Shown: positions 53,073-62,727, counted from the first letter of the stretch. The stretch: DNA of 64,000 bases from Deferribacteres bacterium (GCA_020633655.1 JACKDF010000005.1:372001-436000), one strand, 5' to 3'. Notes: generated by a model from the sequence alone, not told the origin. Numbers and translations are program-made.

Positions 53073-53092
53073 AAACAAGACGGGAGCTATGC

Positions 53093-53446
53093 ATGTGGAT
53101 TATTCGCTGGGTTTTTACAGCATTGATCGTATTGATTATTTTAGGATTCGCCTTGCAAAACACCGCCGAACAGGTTTCCGTTGTCTTGATTAAAGGACAA
53201 TACGAAACTGGATTGCTTCCGATTTGGGTCATTGTGTATATTTCTTTTGCTCTAGGGGTTATTTTTTGGCTCGTCATGTCTATTTTTCAAGTTTTTGCTC
53301 TTAAATCGGAAGTGCGAAAAGCCCATGTTCGCAATGACAAGTTACGCAAGGAACTCGATAATTTGCGTAATCTATCTGTCGATTCTGATATCGAACTTTT
53401 ACCTGCACCTAAGGCCAAACCTGATACATTAACCAGTGAAAATTAA
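53093..53446 (+). CDS. lapA: LapA-domain (DUF1049) membrane protein
   Basis: The product (117 aa) has two membrane helices (about residues 4-20 and 44-66) with NTAEQVSVVLIKGQ between them, the LapA/YciS pattern. A cytosolic coiled-coil tail rich in Arg/Lys/Glu follows. In E. coli LapA works with LapB to regulate lipopolysaccharide synthesis through LpxC and FtsH. Gene order cmk-rpsA-lapA-TPR is as in E. coli except that ihfB is absent. Confidence 0.8.
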   Translation: MWIIRWVFTALIVLIILGFALQNTAEQVSVVLIKGQYETGLLPIWVIVYISFALGVIFWLVMSIFQVFALKSEVRKAHVRNDKLRKELDNLRNLSVDSDIELLPAPKAKPDTLTSEN

Positions 53447-53471
53447 CCACGACCTGTAAAACTGATATAAT
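53443..53471 (+). promoter_or_regulatory. Possible promoter directly before the lapB-like gene
   Basis: TTAACC (53443-53448) and TATAAT (53466-53471) are 17 bp apart, and the ATG at 53480 is again 8 bp after TATAAT. No ribosome binding site is seen. The same geometry as at cmk suggests a leaderless message. Confidence 0.35.
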
Positions 53472-53479
53472 TATATCTT

Positions 53480-54529
53480 ATGGAAGAACTTAAAATACTT
53501 CTTATTACCCTGCTTGGAGTTGTTGTGCTCGCTGGTTTATCCTTTATGACCTGGCGTCGTAAACCGGGCAAAACACCGGATTCGTCCTCTGATTATGCTG
53601 CTGCTCTCAATTACTTATTAGCAGATGATGTAACAATGGCGCTTCGAAAACTACGTGATACCGTGCAAAAAGACACGACCAATATCGATGCCTATTTGAA
53701 AATTGGTGACATTTTACGTGAAAATGGCAAAGCGGATCAGGGACTCAAAGTCCATCGTGATCTCACTGCCCGGACAACTTTAAGTAATGTTCAACGCATG
53801 CAGGTTTTTCGCAGCCTTGTCGCAGACTATGAAGCATTGCAAAGACCTGATCTTGCTCTGCAAATTTTGGATAAAATTTGGGAAATTAAACCTGACGATC
53901 TCTGGGCAAAAGAAAAACAATTGCAAATTTACGAGAGGATGGAACGCTGGAATGATGCGGCTACCAGCTACAAAGCCTTAGGCAAAATTAGAGGGAATAC
54001 GGACAAGACGAAATTGGCATCTTACCGCATAAATGTGGGTAAAAAACATGCTGGCAATAATAAAGAAAAGGATGCCAGACTTGCTTTTCGGGAAGCGATA
54101 AAAATCGATGAGCATGCTGCCGAAGCATACATTGGAATTAGTGATAGCTATATTCGCGAGGAGCGTTCACAGGATGCTCTGAATACGCTGAAAAAGTTTA
54201 TTGAGGCATCTCCAGACAAGGCATCTCTGGCCTTCCAATCTATCAAAGATCTCCTTTACAAACTTGGAGAATTTGGTGAGATTGAAAATATTCTCAATGA
54301 AGTTATAAAACAAAGTCCTGAAAATTGGGAAGCCTATATTAATCTGGCAAAAATTAAAGTAAAGAAGGGGCATCTCGACCAGGCAATCGAAATCTGCCAG
54401 AATGTTTTGCAATTAAATCCAGACTATAAACCAGCACGCGAGCACCTTGTTCGGTATTATCACCGCGAGGGAAAAGATTTGTTGGCCGTTGAACAGGCCC
54501 TTGCCCTAATTAATAATAGTGATTCCTGA
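53480..54529 (+). CDS. LapB-like membrane-anchored TPR protein lacking the rubredoxin domain
   Basis: The product (349 aa) has an N-terminal membrane helix (residues 6-24) and about eight TPR units. The segment DYAAALNYLLADDVTMALRKL and the LKVHRDLTARTTLSNVQRMQ region match the start of LapB/YciM (Y-x-x-G-L-N-[FY]-L-L; H-x-x-L-x-x-R). E. coli LapB ends in a rubredoxin-like CxxC zinc domain that is required for function; here the protein ends within TPRs and has no Cys pair at the C-terminus. Position after lapA supports the call. Confidence 0.72.
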   Translation: MEELKILLITLLGVVVLAGLSFMTWRRKPGKTPDSSSDYAAALNYLLADDVTMALRKLRDTVQKDTTNIDAYLKIGDILRENGKADQGLKVHRDLTARTTLSNVQRMQVFRSLVADYEALQRPDLALQILDKIWEIKPDDLWAKEKQLQIYERMERWNDAATSYKALGKIRGNTDKTKLASYRINVGKKHAGNNKEKDARLAFREAIKIDEHAAEAYIGISDSYIREERSQDALNTLKKFIEASPDKASLAFQSIKDLLYKLGEFGEIENILNEVIKQSPENWEAYINLAKIKVKKGHLDQAIEICQNVLQLNPDYKPAREHLVRYYHREGKDLLAVEQALALINNSDS

Positions 54530-54556
54530 AAATAGGATAAAAGTTGATAAATTTCT

Positions 54557-55411
54557 ATGTATGTCATGAAGCTGACAAAGCTGAATCTTGTTTACCTCTG
54601 TTTTTTTCTCATTAATCAATTCGTTTATGCACAATTATCAGAAAAACAAATATTAAATATCGTCGCCTCTGAAGATTTGCAAACGGCCCGGGCACGACTC
54701 GAAGCAATTGCAAAGCACTATCCATCCTCCCCTGATGTCATTTATCTCCAATCTCTGCTCACCGAAAACGGGGAAAAGGCATTAAAAAACTACACACAAC
54801 TCTATTCCCACAATAAATCTTCCCGCTATGCACCTGATATCATTTATAAAATTGCACAATTCAATTATGCAAAAGGCGATTATAACCGGGCCCGAATTTT
54901 TTTCTCGCATATCGTTTTGGATTATCCCAATTCTGAACTCACAACAAAAGCACAGTATTTTGCTGCCAAAATGGTGCTTGCGCTTTCGAAGTTTGAGCAG
55001 GCGAAAGAAGAATTGAAAGACGTTCTAAAAGAGGCCAAAGATCAGGAAATAGCTGCTCTGGCCAGGGAAGATCTCCTCTATATTGAGCAGCTCAGTACGA
55101 TGGAAGAAGCAAAAAAAGACGAAACCCAGGAGAATAGAGAAGAACAGGAGCCGGTTCAAGAGCAGAATAATGTCCGTTATGCTGTGCAGATCGGCGCCTT
55201 TGGAAGCAAAGAGAACGCGATCAGCCAACGCGATTACTATGCACGCCTAGGGTATGCAGCGGAAATTCTTGTCCTGAAAACTCGAAATGGACTGCTCTAC
55301 CGTGTTATCCTTGGACGTTTTGCTACCGAGTTGGAGGCCAGACGTTTTGGAAAGCAAATCAATTCCCTGCACAACATAAAATACCGTATACTTAAAACTT
55401 CCATGAATTAA
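54557..55411 (+). CDS. Secreted TPR and SPOR-domain protein
   Basis: The product (284 aa) has a signal peptide (to about FVYAQ), tetratricopeptide-like helices with YAPDIIYKIAQFNYAKGDYNRA (YbgF/CpoB-like), a Glu-rich linker, and a C-terminal SPOR domain (RYAVQIGAFGSKENA ... LYRVILGRF). SPOR domains bind denuded septal peptidoglycan, so a role at division sites or cell-wall remodelling is likely. ATGs at 54557 and 54566 are both possible starts. moeA begins 2 bp after its stop. Confidence 0.78.
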   Translation: MYVMKLTKLNLVYLCFFLINQFVYAQLSEKQILNIVASEDLQTARARLEAIAKHYPSSPDVIYLQSLLTENGEKALKNYTQLYSHNKSSRYAPDIIYKIAQFNYAKGDYNRARIFFSHIVLDYPNSELTTKAQYFAAKMVLALSKFEQAKEELKDVLKEAKDQEIAALAREDLLYIEQLSTMEEAKKDETQENREEQEPVQEQNNVRYAVQIGAFGSKENAISQRDYYARLGYAAEILVLKTRNGLLYRVILGRFATELEARRFGKQINSLHNIKYRILKTSMN

Positions 55412-55413
55412 AT

Positions 55414-56625
55414 ATGATTAGTGTAGCAGAAGCTAAAAGTATCATTTTTCAGCAAACCACTGTTCTCGGGATGGAAACCCTGGAGCTTGTGCATGCCTTC
55501 GACAGAAGCTTGGGCGAAGACGTCTTTTCCGATATTGATATGCCGCCTTTTCATCGCAGCATGATGGATGGTTACGCTGTTCGATCCGCAGATGTGTTGA
55601 ATGCTCCTGTAACACTTCGAAATGTTGGGTTTATTGCTGCCGGTGATTTTCCAGAATTTAGGATCCATGCTGGTGAAACCGCGAAGATAATGACTGGTGC
55701 ACCTTTGCCTCTTGGTGCCGATAGTGTTCGTGAAGTAGAACTTGTGGAATCGGGAGCAGAGGAGAATTCTGTTGTTATATTGCAAGCGACAAAGCCTGGA
55801 TTACACGTGGTGGAAAAAGCATCGGAAATTGCCAGGGGGCAGCTTGTGCTTTCTGCCGGAACGATGATTAATTCTGCTGTTTCTGGCGTGTTGGCAACTG
55901 TCGGAAAACCATCCGTGGTCGTCCATCGTAAGCCAACAGTTGCGATCCTGTCTACAGGCGATGAGTTAATTCCGCCATCGGAGAATCCTGTGCAAGGCCA
56001 GATTCGAAATTCCAACAGTTACACTTTACATGCGATGTGCAAGCGATTCGGGCTGGAATGCACCTTGCTGGGAATTGTGAAGGACCAACGGCAGCTACTT
56101 GAAGAAAAAATCTTTGAGGGATTGCGTGCGGACCTGCTGCTCATCACTGGTGGTGTATCAATGGGTGATCTGGATTTTGTCCGTGATATTTTTAAAAAAT
56201 TAGAGCTTGAAATATTTTTTGAAAAAGTGAAAATTAAGCCGGGCAAACCCACTGTATTTGCAAAGCATAAAAATGGTTTAGTTTTCGGATTACCCGGAAA
56301 TCCGGTCTCAAGTTCAACCGTCTTTGAAGTGCTTGTTCGTCCGGCAATTTTGAAAATGATGGGGAGAATTGCTCCGGAGAACACACTTGTCGTTTCGGAA
56401 ACCACAGATGTATTTTACAATCGTTCCAACAGGGAAAATTACCATCCGGGGATTACCTCCTACAAAAATGAGCACTTTTTTACGCGTCCTTTAAAAACAA
56501 AAGGTAGTGGAGATATAGCAGGCTTTGCAAAACACAATTCTCTTTTGATATGCCCTCCGGAAGTCATCGAGTTGCCTGCTGGTAGCTCGTGCAAAGTTCA
56601 TTTGTGCGATAACTATTTTTCATAG
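55414..56625 (+). CDS. moeA: Molybdopterin molybdenumtransferase MoeA
   Basis: The product (403 aa) inserts molybdate into adenylated molybdopterin. Diagnostic segments are DMPPFHRSMMDGYAVR near the N-terminus, IMTGAPLP, the MPT-binding core LSTGDELIPPSENP and ITGGVSMGDLDFVRD, and KIKPGKPTVFA with GLPGNPVSS. It is complete in four domains. No molybdoenzyme is present in this window; it lies in a run of cell-envelope genes, possibly by operon chance. Confidence 0.93.
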   Translation: MISVAEAKSIIFQQTTVLGMETLELVHAFDRSLGEDVFSDIDMPPFHRSMMDGYAVRSADVLNAPVTLRNVGFIAAGDFPEFRIHAGETAKIMTGAPLPLGADSVREVELVESGAEENSVVILQATKPGLHVVEKASEIARGQLVLSAGTMINSAVSGVLATVGKPSVVVHRKPTVAILSTGDELIPPSENPVQGQIRNSNSYTLHAMCKRFGLECTLLGIVKDQRQLLEEKIFEGLRADLLLITGGVSMGDLDFVRDIFKKLELEIFFEKVKIKPGKPTVFAKHKNGLVFGLPGNPVSSSTVFEVLVRPAILKMMGRIAPENTLVVSETTDVFYNRSNRENYHPGITSYKNEHFFTRPLKTKGSGDIAGFAKHNSLLICPPEVIELPAGSSCKVHLCDNYFS

Positions 56626-56691
56626 ACCAGGTTTAACATAATCGAGATATGTCGATAGAGAGGGTAGGACTTGTGATACTATTTACGGCTT

Positions 56692-58530
56692 ATGAAAAGA
56701 CACCTTTTGCGTATTTTATATAGTTTACTTTTTCTCTTTTGTTCGATCCCGTCTCTCTTTGCGAATAACAATCCAGCACGTGAGGCATTCTCCGTCGTCC
56801 ACCCCAAACCCGATGATGTTGTTCATGCATCCGATTCCACGTTTGTCTTCGGGAATTTTAGTCTCCCAACTGACAGTATTACAGTGAATGGAATCCTTGC
56901 GAATATTTTTCCTAACGGTACATTTCTCGCAATGATCCCGGTTGCTCCCGGTTCTTTGTATATCAATACACAATTTAATTCCAAGTCAAGTTCCTTTAAA
57001 GATCAGCGAAAGGTCTTTGTCCCACCGCATCTTTTTGAAATTCCTGCAGAAAACTTGCTTATCGACAATGAATTTCTTTATCCGGATCGCCCAATTGCCA
57101 TCAATAACGGCGAAACAATCGCCATTATTGCTAAGGGCACACCCAATGCACACATGTATTTTTCCCTCGGGGAAGAACGAATTTATCGCATGCAACAGGT
57201 CAATAAAAAACGTCGATTTCGTTGGGGGAATTCTTCCTTTGGTTTGAACAGATCCTGGGCATTGCCTCCTGTGGATGGTGTCTATGTTGGCACTTTTACT
57301 CCGGAACCGGAAGATGCAGGAAAAAAATTTCAGGTTATGCTGACTCTAATCTCCAATTCGGAGCAAGCAATATCACTTCACAATGCAAACGAAATTTATG
57401 TTCGTGCACAGAATAAACCTGTGATTAAAGAAGTTACAAAGAAAGTTTCACTCGTTGATTATCAAAACAGACGATATTTTCTTACTTATTTACAACCCGG
57501 AACAAGCATCCAGACAGATGGGGGATATGGGGAATTTAGCCGGATTCGCCTCAGCGATTCGGTAGTCGATTGGTTGTCAAGGGAGGAAATTGAGATTTCA
57601 CCACGCTCCCTCGGTATGGAAGAACTACCCGGATCGCAATTTTTTATAGGCTACAGTGAAAATGATAGTGACAAGGTATCACTTGATATTTTTTCAAAGC
57701 AACCGGTTCCGGTACAGATCGCACAAAGTTCGAATTTGAATTATTGTGATTTAACCTTTCTTCAGGCGACAAAAACGCCTGATTTTATTCGGGATGAGCA
57801 CGGTAATCCCTTTTTGCATCGGATTGCTGGAAAAATGATTGCAGACGATATGTATCGTGTGAGATTTAGTTTTGCAAATAAAATGGTTTGGGGATACCAA
57901 TTTGAGTGGGATGAACGAAAATACTCAATTTCCTTCAACAAGTCTCCCGTTCGAAAATTTGAATCGGAATCTCCACTCCATGGTCTTATAATTTGCGTTG
58001 ACCCAGGGCATGGCCCAGATGATGGTGCATTTGGTTTAACCGGAATAACGGAAAAGATGATGACGGTGTACTATGCACGTAAACTTCAGAGTTTACTCGA
58101 ACAAAAAGGAGCACATGTTATCTTAACACGGACTGAGGATACGGGGCTTGAATTATCACGACGCACCTTATTTGCTGAAGCAAATAATGCCGATCTGTTT
58201 GTGAGTTTGCATTTTAACGCACTGCCTAATGGTGTAAATCCAATGAAGATTCGCGGAACGAGTACATATTATTTTCATCCACATAGTAAACCGCTTGCGA
58301 AGGCTGTACACCACCGCATGTTGCAGCAAACCCAGCTGCCGGATAAAGGCTTGCATGCACAAAACCTTTCCGTATGTCGTGTTACAAGTATGCCATCAAT
58401 CCTGGTGGAACCGGCCTTTATTATGCAGCCCTTTGAAGAAATGCGCATCCTTGATTCAGACTTTCGCGATGCCGTATGCCAAGGCATCTGTGATGGGATT
58501 ATCGATTTTGTAAAAGAGTACAACGAGTAA
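56692..58530 (+). CDS. N-acetylmuramoyl-L-alanine amidase (Amidase_3) with long N-terminal region
   Basis: The product (612 aa) has a signal peptide (residues 1-25) and a ~400-residue N-terminal part with Ig-like strands, beginning with a glucodextranase/PKD-like module (VFGNFSLPTDSITVNG). The C-terminal zinc amidase has His in VDPGHG (about 437-443), the Glu of TEKMM, His in SLHFNA and the catalytic Glu in LVEPAF. It cleaves the amide between MurNAc and the peptide stem. The 40-residue insert of regulated AmiC enzymes is not obvious. No ribosome binding site; TACTAT lies 9 bp before the ATG. Confidence 0.88.
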   Translation: MKRHLLRILYSLLFLFCSIPSLFANNNPAREAFSVVHPKPDDVVHASDSTFVFGNFSLPTDSITVNGILANIFPNGTFLAMIPVAPGSLYINTQFNSKSSSFKDQRKVFVPPHLFEIPAENLLIDNEFLYPDRPIAINNGETIAIIAKGTPNAHMYFSLGEERIYRMQQVNKKRRFRWGNSSFGLNRSWALPPVDGVYVGTFTPEPEDAGKKFQVMLTLISNSEQAISLHNANEIYVRAQNKPVIKEVTKKVSLVDYQNRRYFLTYLQPGTSIQTDGGYGEFSRIRLSDSVVDWLSREEIEISPRSLGMEELPGSQFFIGYSENDSDKVSLDIFSKQPVPVQIAQSSNLNYCDLTFLQATKTPDFIRDEHGNPFLHRIAGKMIADDMYRVRFSFANKMVWGYQFEWDERKYSISFNKSPVRKFESESPLHGLIICVDPGHGPDDGAFGLTGITEKMMTVYYARKLQSLLEQKGAHVILTRTEDTGLELSRRTLFAEANNADLFVSLHFNALPNGVNPMKIRGTSTYYFHPHSKPLAKAVHHRMLQQTQLPDKGLHAQNLSVCRVTSMPSILVEPAFIMQPFEEMRILDSDFRDAVCQGICDGIIDFVKEYNE

Positions 58531-58640
58531 AATATTATTTGCTATCAGTCTGCTACTACTCTATAAATATTTTCCTTGCCTTTCTGTTACATTCCCCTTA
58601 CTTAATAAAAAGTGACATTTAAATCCGTAACAGGCATAAA

Positions 58641-59057
58641 ATGCGATACATTCTCAAAATATTTTTGATTTTAATTTTTTTTCTGACCGCATGCACAACT
58701 CCGCAGAAGCAGGTAGTTATTCCTCAGCCAGAGCCTTCCATCGAACATCTCATTCAAAAAACCTATGTTGAAACTGTTGAGCTTGACCGGACGCATCCTG
58801 TTGCGAATGAAATGAAACTCATTGTTCGTGGACAGTTACCAAGTCCTGCGTATGTATTCGATGTTGTCGATGTGGTGAAAGATGATCATAAAATCTATTT
58901 AACCCCTTTCGCGGTCTTTGAAGAAAAGACGACAGCATTGCAAGTGCTGATTCCCTATGAAACTTCCGTGATTGTCCGTATAGATTCACCTGGTGAATAC
59001 AATTTGATACTTATTGGCCGGGGGATAACATTGCGAAAAAACGTTTTCGTTGATTAG
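58641..59057 (+). CDS. Small lipoprotein of unknown function
   Basis: The product (138 aa) has a signal peptide with lipobox LTAC (Cys18), then a ~110-residue beta-rich domain (VANEMKLIVRGQLPSPAYVFD). No family recognised. It lies between the amidase and HDAC-like genes, all on the plus strand. Confidence 0.7.
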   Translation: MRYILKIFLILIFFLTACTTPQKQVVIPQPEPSIEHLIQKTYVETVELDRTHPVANEMKLIVRGQLPSPAYVFDVVDVVKDDHKIYLTPFAVFEEKTTALQVLIPYETSVIVRIDSPGEYNLILIGRGITLRKNVFVD

Positions 59058-59086
59058 TCTGAGTATTCTTTCTTAAGGCAAGGCAC

Positions 59087-60028
59087 ATGACAACCGCTCT
59101 TTATTACGATGATATTTTTTTAGAACATGATACTGGTGATTTTCATCCTGAATCGCCTTCACGCCTGGACAAAATTGTACACCACATGCGTTACCAGAAA
59201 CTGTGGTTGCCCTACCTGCAGAAAAATTTCCCCAAGGCCAGTCGGAACCAACTCTCCCGAATACACGCCCCCGAATATATCGATTCCATAGAGATAGCTA
59301 GCAAAAATGGCACGCGACAATTGGATGCGGACACGTGGATTTGTGAGCATTCGTTTGATGCTGCATTAATAGCAGCAGGAGCAGGATTGGCTGCTGTTAA
59401 AGCTGTATTAAATGGTGATTTTAAAAATGCGCTCTGTTTGGTGCGTCCACCCGGACACCATGCGGAATACGATCAGGCAATGGGTTTTTGTTTGTTTAAT
59501 AACATTGCCATCGCGGCTGCTGAGCTGGTTCGTGAGCATGGTTTGAATCATGTTATGATCATCGATTGGGATGCTCATCATGGGAATGGAACGCAGAATT
59601 CATTTTACGATAACTCACATGTTTACTATCTGAGCCTGCATCAGGGGCAGCTCTTTCCACACACAGGGCGGCACGAGGAAGTTGGTGTTGAGGCTGGCAT
59701 CGGTGCAAATAAAAATATAGTTTTTGCACCACATACACCAGCGGATGTTTATCTTGATAAATTTAAGAAAGAAGTTGAAGCAAGTTTTAAGTATTACAAT
59801 CCGGAGTTTGTGCTCATTTCAGCAGGGTTCGACGCTCATGTAAATGATCCACTGGCCGATCTCTGCTTACAGACAGAACACTTTGAAGAAATGACCCGCT
59901 TCGTTTGCGACCTTTCTGAAAACTCTGCAAATGGGCGTATTATTTCATTCCTTGAAGGTGGCTATTCACTGACCGCGCTTGCCGATAGCGTTGAAGCGCA
60001 TTTTTTAGCATTGAGTAAGGATAAATGA
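59087..60028 (+). CDS. Histone deacetylase-family (acetylpolyamine/AcuC-like) hydrolase
   Basis: The product (313 aa) has the arginase/deacetylase fold. FHPESPSRL lies at the N-terminus; RPPGHHAEYDQAMGFC carries the paired catalytic histidines. IDWDAHHGNGTQ supplies zinc-binding Asp and His, and ISAGFDAH the third zinc ligand. Bacterial relatives deacetylate acetyl-CoA synthetase (AcuC), polyamines or other small amides. AAGG precedes the ATG. The stop overlaps the pcm start by ATGA. Confidence 0.88.
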   Translation: MTTALYYDDIFLEHDTGDFHPESPSRLDKIVHHMRYQKLWLPYLQKNFPKASRNQLSRIHAPEYIDSIEIASKNGTRQLDADTWICEHSFDAALIAAGAGLAAVKAVLNGDFKNALCLVRPPGHHAEYDQAMGFCLFNNIAIAAAELVREHGLNHVMIIDWDAHHGNGTQNSFYDNSHVYYLSLHQGQLFPHTGRHEEVGVEAGIGANKNIVFAPHTPADVYLDKFKKEVEASFKYYNPEFVLISAGFDAHVNDPLADLCLQTEHFEEMTRFVCDLSENSANGRIISFLEGGYSLTALADSVEAHFLALSKDK

Positions 60029-60699
60029 ACACCAGTGGACAATCGGATGATGACCTTTTAAGATTACGTTTGCGAATGGTGGAGAAACAGATCGTGAACC
60101 GTGGTATAAAATCGAACCAGGTCCTAAAAGCACTGAAACTTGTCCCACGTCATTTTTTTGTACCCCCGAAGTTACGCTATGAAAGTTATGATGATAATCC
60201 CTTGCCAATTGGATATCAGCAAACAATTTCCCAGCCCTATATTGTTGCTTTGATGACAGAAACGTTGGATTTAGAAAAGCAGCATCTTGTTTTAGAAATC
60301 GGCACAGGTTCCGGCTATCAAACCGCTATACTCGCATTGCTTTCGCAAGCTGTTGTGACTGTTGAAATTATCCCACAGTTGCATCGGCGTGCATGTGAAA
60401 CGTTAACACATCTGAAATTTGAAAATATCACAGCTTATTACGGTGATGCCTGCGCTGTTTTACCAAAGGAACAGCATTTCGATCGAATCATGGTCACTGC
60501 AGCAGCAGAGCGGATTCCACGACATTTAGTGAACAGATTGAATCCCGGCGGGAAAATGATAATCCCAATTGGCCATAAAGATCAGCAACTCAAGATGGTC
60601 ATTCACCACGGTAAAAACATCGATGTTTACAACGGGCCAAGCGTTCGATTTGTCCCCATAACTGGCAGAAATTTTTCTGAGCAAGGATTGGATGATTAA
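60025..60699 (+). CDS. pcm: Protein-L-isoaspartate O-methyltransferase
   Basis: The product (224 aa) repairs isoaspartyl residues in ageing proteins using SAM. PRHFFVP, PLPIGYQQTISQPYIVALMT and the SAM loop VLEIGTGSGYQTA are the family signatures. It overlaps the HDAC-like gene by four bases and is convergent with ackA. Confidence 0.93.
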   Translation: MNTSGQSDDDLLRLRLRMVEKQIVNRGIKSNQVLKALKLVPRHFFVPPKLRYESYDDNPLPIGYQQTISQPYIVALMTETLDLEKQHLVLEIGTGSGYQTAILALLSQAVVTVEIIPQLHRRACETLTHLKFENITAYYGDACAVLPKEQHFDRIMVTAAAERIPRHLVNRLNPGGKMIIPIGHKDQQLKMVIHHGKNIDVYNGPSVRFVPITGRNFSEQGLDD

Positions 60700-60762
60700 C
60701 TTGTTTTTTAAGATATTTATGCTGCGATTAAACTGCACTTTGAATTCCTGAGCACAAACTTT

Positions 60763-61944
60763 TTACCCACCGATTACCTTTTTAGTTTCCCTTGCAACCA
60801 CTACTTCTTCATTCGTTTCCAGAACAAAAACGGAAATTCTGGAATCTTGTGAGCAAATTCGCATTTCCTGGTTGCTGTTCTGCGTCAGATCAATTTTACA
60901 TCCGAGAAAGGCAAGTGCATGACAGATTTCACTGCGTAAATCCGTATCTCTGAGTCCGATGCCACCGGTAAACGTAAGCGCGTCAAGACCTTCCATCAAA
61001 ACGATAAATTCGCCAATGTACCTTTTGATATCATAAATGAATTTGTTTTTTGCAAGACCTGCGCGTTTGTCGCCTTTGGTTATGGCAGCATTGATATCCC
61101 GCATGTCGCCGGAGGTTCCGGAAAGCCCTGCTAATCCGGCATTTTTCGAACATTCGTTAAGCGCTTGCTCCAGTGTCAAGCCTTTTTTCTCCATAATGTA
61201 TGGCAGGATAAATGGATCCATATCGCCGATACGCGTGCCCTGAATTACCCCGGATTGTGGAGTAAATCCCATCGATGTATCGACTGCGATTCCGTTCTTG
61301 TATGCGCAAACTGAAGATGAGCCGCCAAGGTGGCACGAGATGATTTTGTGGTCATCCGGATGTCCGAGCAACTCGACGGTTTTCTCACACACATAGCGAT
61401 GGGATGCGCCGTGGTAACCATACCTTTTTACACCGAATTTTTCAATCCAGTCGTAGGGCGTTCCGTAGATTTTTGCATAGTCTGGTGCCTGTGCATGGAA
61501 GCCGGGCTCAAAGACGCCAACAAGTGGCGTATCTGGTAAACACTCACGGAACATGCGGATCGCAGCCAGATATGGCGGATTATGGGCAGGGGCGAGGGGG
61601 GCATAGAATTCCATAGCCTCAAGCACTGGTTCTGATAGAAGGACGGAACCATTTTTCTCACCAGCTTGTACGGTTTTAAATCCAACCGCATCAATTTCAG
61701 CAAAACTTTGCAGTAACGCATTGGCTGGATCGATGAGAAAATTGAGCATTTCCTGTACCGCTTCCCCATGGTTACGGATTGCTTTGCTTTGTTTTTCCTC
61801 TCTGTCACCAGCCTTGAAATCAATACCTGCGTTATCAAAACCAACACGATCGATTCCGCCTTTTGCGAGAACGGACTCATCGCTCATGTCCAACAGTTGA
61901 AATTTCAAACTGCTTGAGCCGATGTTGCAAACTGCTATCTTCAT
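60763..61944 (-). CDS. ackA: Acetate kinase (BMC-associated)
   Basis: The product (393 aa) has the ASKHA-fold acetate kinase layout: N-terminal NIGSSSLKFQ, KRYGYHGASHRYV, the phosphate loop CHLGGSSSVCAY, GTRIGDMDPFIL and a late TFTGGIG segment. In this BMC operon it would turn acyl-phosphate (acetyl-, propionyl- or lactyl-phosphate) into acid with ATP gain, as in the fucose/rhamnose-type microcompartment. The start overlaps the aldolase stop (61941-61944). Confidence 0.92.
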   Translation of the reverse strand: MKIAVCNIGSSSLKFQLLDMSDESVLAKGGIDRVGFDNAGIDFKAGDREEKQSKAIRNHGEAVQEMLNFLIDPANALLQSFAEIDAVGFKTVQAGEKNGSVLLSEPVLEAMEFYAPLAPAHNPPYLAAIRMFRECLPDTPLVGVFEPGFHAQAPDYAKIYGTPYDWIEKFGVKRYGYHGASHRYVCEKTVELLGHPDDHKIISCHLGGSSSVCAYKNGIAVDTSMGFTPQSGVIQGTRIGDMDPFILPYIMEKKGLTLEQALNECSKNAGLAGLSGTSGDMRDINAAITKGDKRAGLAKNKFIYDIKRYIGEFIVLMEGLDALTFTGGIGLRDTDLRSEICHALAFLGCKIDLTQNSNQEMRICSQDSRISVFVLETNEEVVVARETKKVIGG

Positions 61945-62714
61945 TTCAATTGCTTCAGAACAGCATCTGTGATTTGCTTCACGAGGGCATCTTCATCAAT
62001 TTTTGCAGGATATTGGCTGCTCGGTCCCTGTGCTTTTGGCACCGGATCGATTGCGCATCCCACATCGGTTGTGATACCGAACTTTTTCCGCAGGTCAAGT
62101 AGATCGCCAACATTTTGTTCATTGAGCGTGTTGACATTTCCCAACATGCGTGAAACGAAGAGAATGTGTGCAAAATGTTCCATCGTTTCCATTTTATGGT
62201 ATGCATTCAGTACATCTTCGCCGATGGTCAATGCACCGTGGTTTTCCAGCAAAAAAGCATCATGCGTGTGCACATATTTTAAAACCGGTTCAAAGAGTTT
62301 ATCCGTACCCGGAAGACCGTATTCTGCAATCGGAATGCCGCCTAAAGCTACGATAACTTCCGGCAAAACACACTGATCCAGGGGGATGCCCGCAACTGCA
62401 AAACCAGTCGCATAGGGTGGGTGCGCATGGCAGACACCAAATACATCCGGACGTTCCTCGTACATTTTGATATGCATGCTGAATTCGGATGATGGTTTCT
62501 TGTCACCGTTCAGTACTTTACCATCCATGCTCAGGACGATCAAATCTTCCGGTTTCATGAATCCTTTGCTTACACCCGTCGGTGTAATCAAAATGCGTTC
62601 ATCATCAATTTTCGCACTGATATTGCCATCATTGGACGCCACATACCCGCGTTCGTATACGCGCCGCCCAACGGCAACAATTTCCTTTTTTAGGCTATAT
62701 ATGTTTTTTTGCAC
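61941..62714 (-). CDS. Class II aldolase with C-terminal encapsulation-type helix
   Basis: The product (257 aa) is a class II (zinc) fuculose/rhamnulose-phosphate-type aldolase. Zinc histidines 96 and 98 lie in CHAHPP, His159 in LLENHGAL, and the catalytic-type Glu77 in SSEFSMH. After the normal end a Pro-rich linker (PKAQGPSSQYPA) leads to a short amphipathic helix (last 15 residues, LVKQITDAVLKQLK), the pattern of BMC cargo encapsulation peptides. It should give lactaldehyde and DHAP inside the shell. The start is GTG with AGGT upstream; BMC-H ends 13 bp before it. Confidence 0.85.
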   Translation of the reverse strand: MQKNIYSLKKEIVAVGRRVYERGYVASNDGNISAKIDDERILITPTGVSKGFMKPEDLIVLSMDGKVLNGDKKPSSEFSMHIKMYEERPDVFGVCHAHPPYATGFAVAGIPLDQCVLPEVIVALGGIPIAEYGLPGTDKLFEPVLKYVHTHDAFLLENHGALTIGEDVLNAYHKMETMEHFAHILFVSRMLGNVNTLNEQNVGDLLDLRKKFGITTDVGCAIDPVPKAQGPSSQYPAKIDEDALVKQITDAVLKQLK

Positions 62715-62727
62715 AATATTTTACCTG

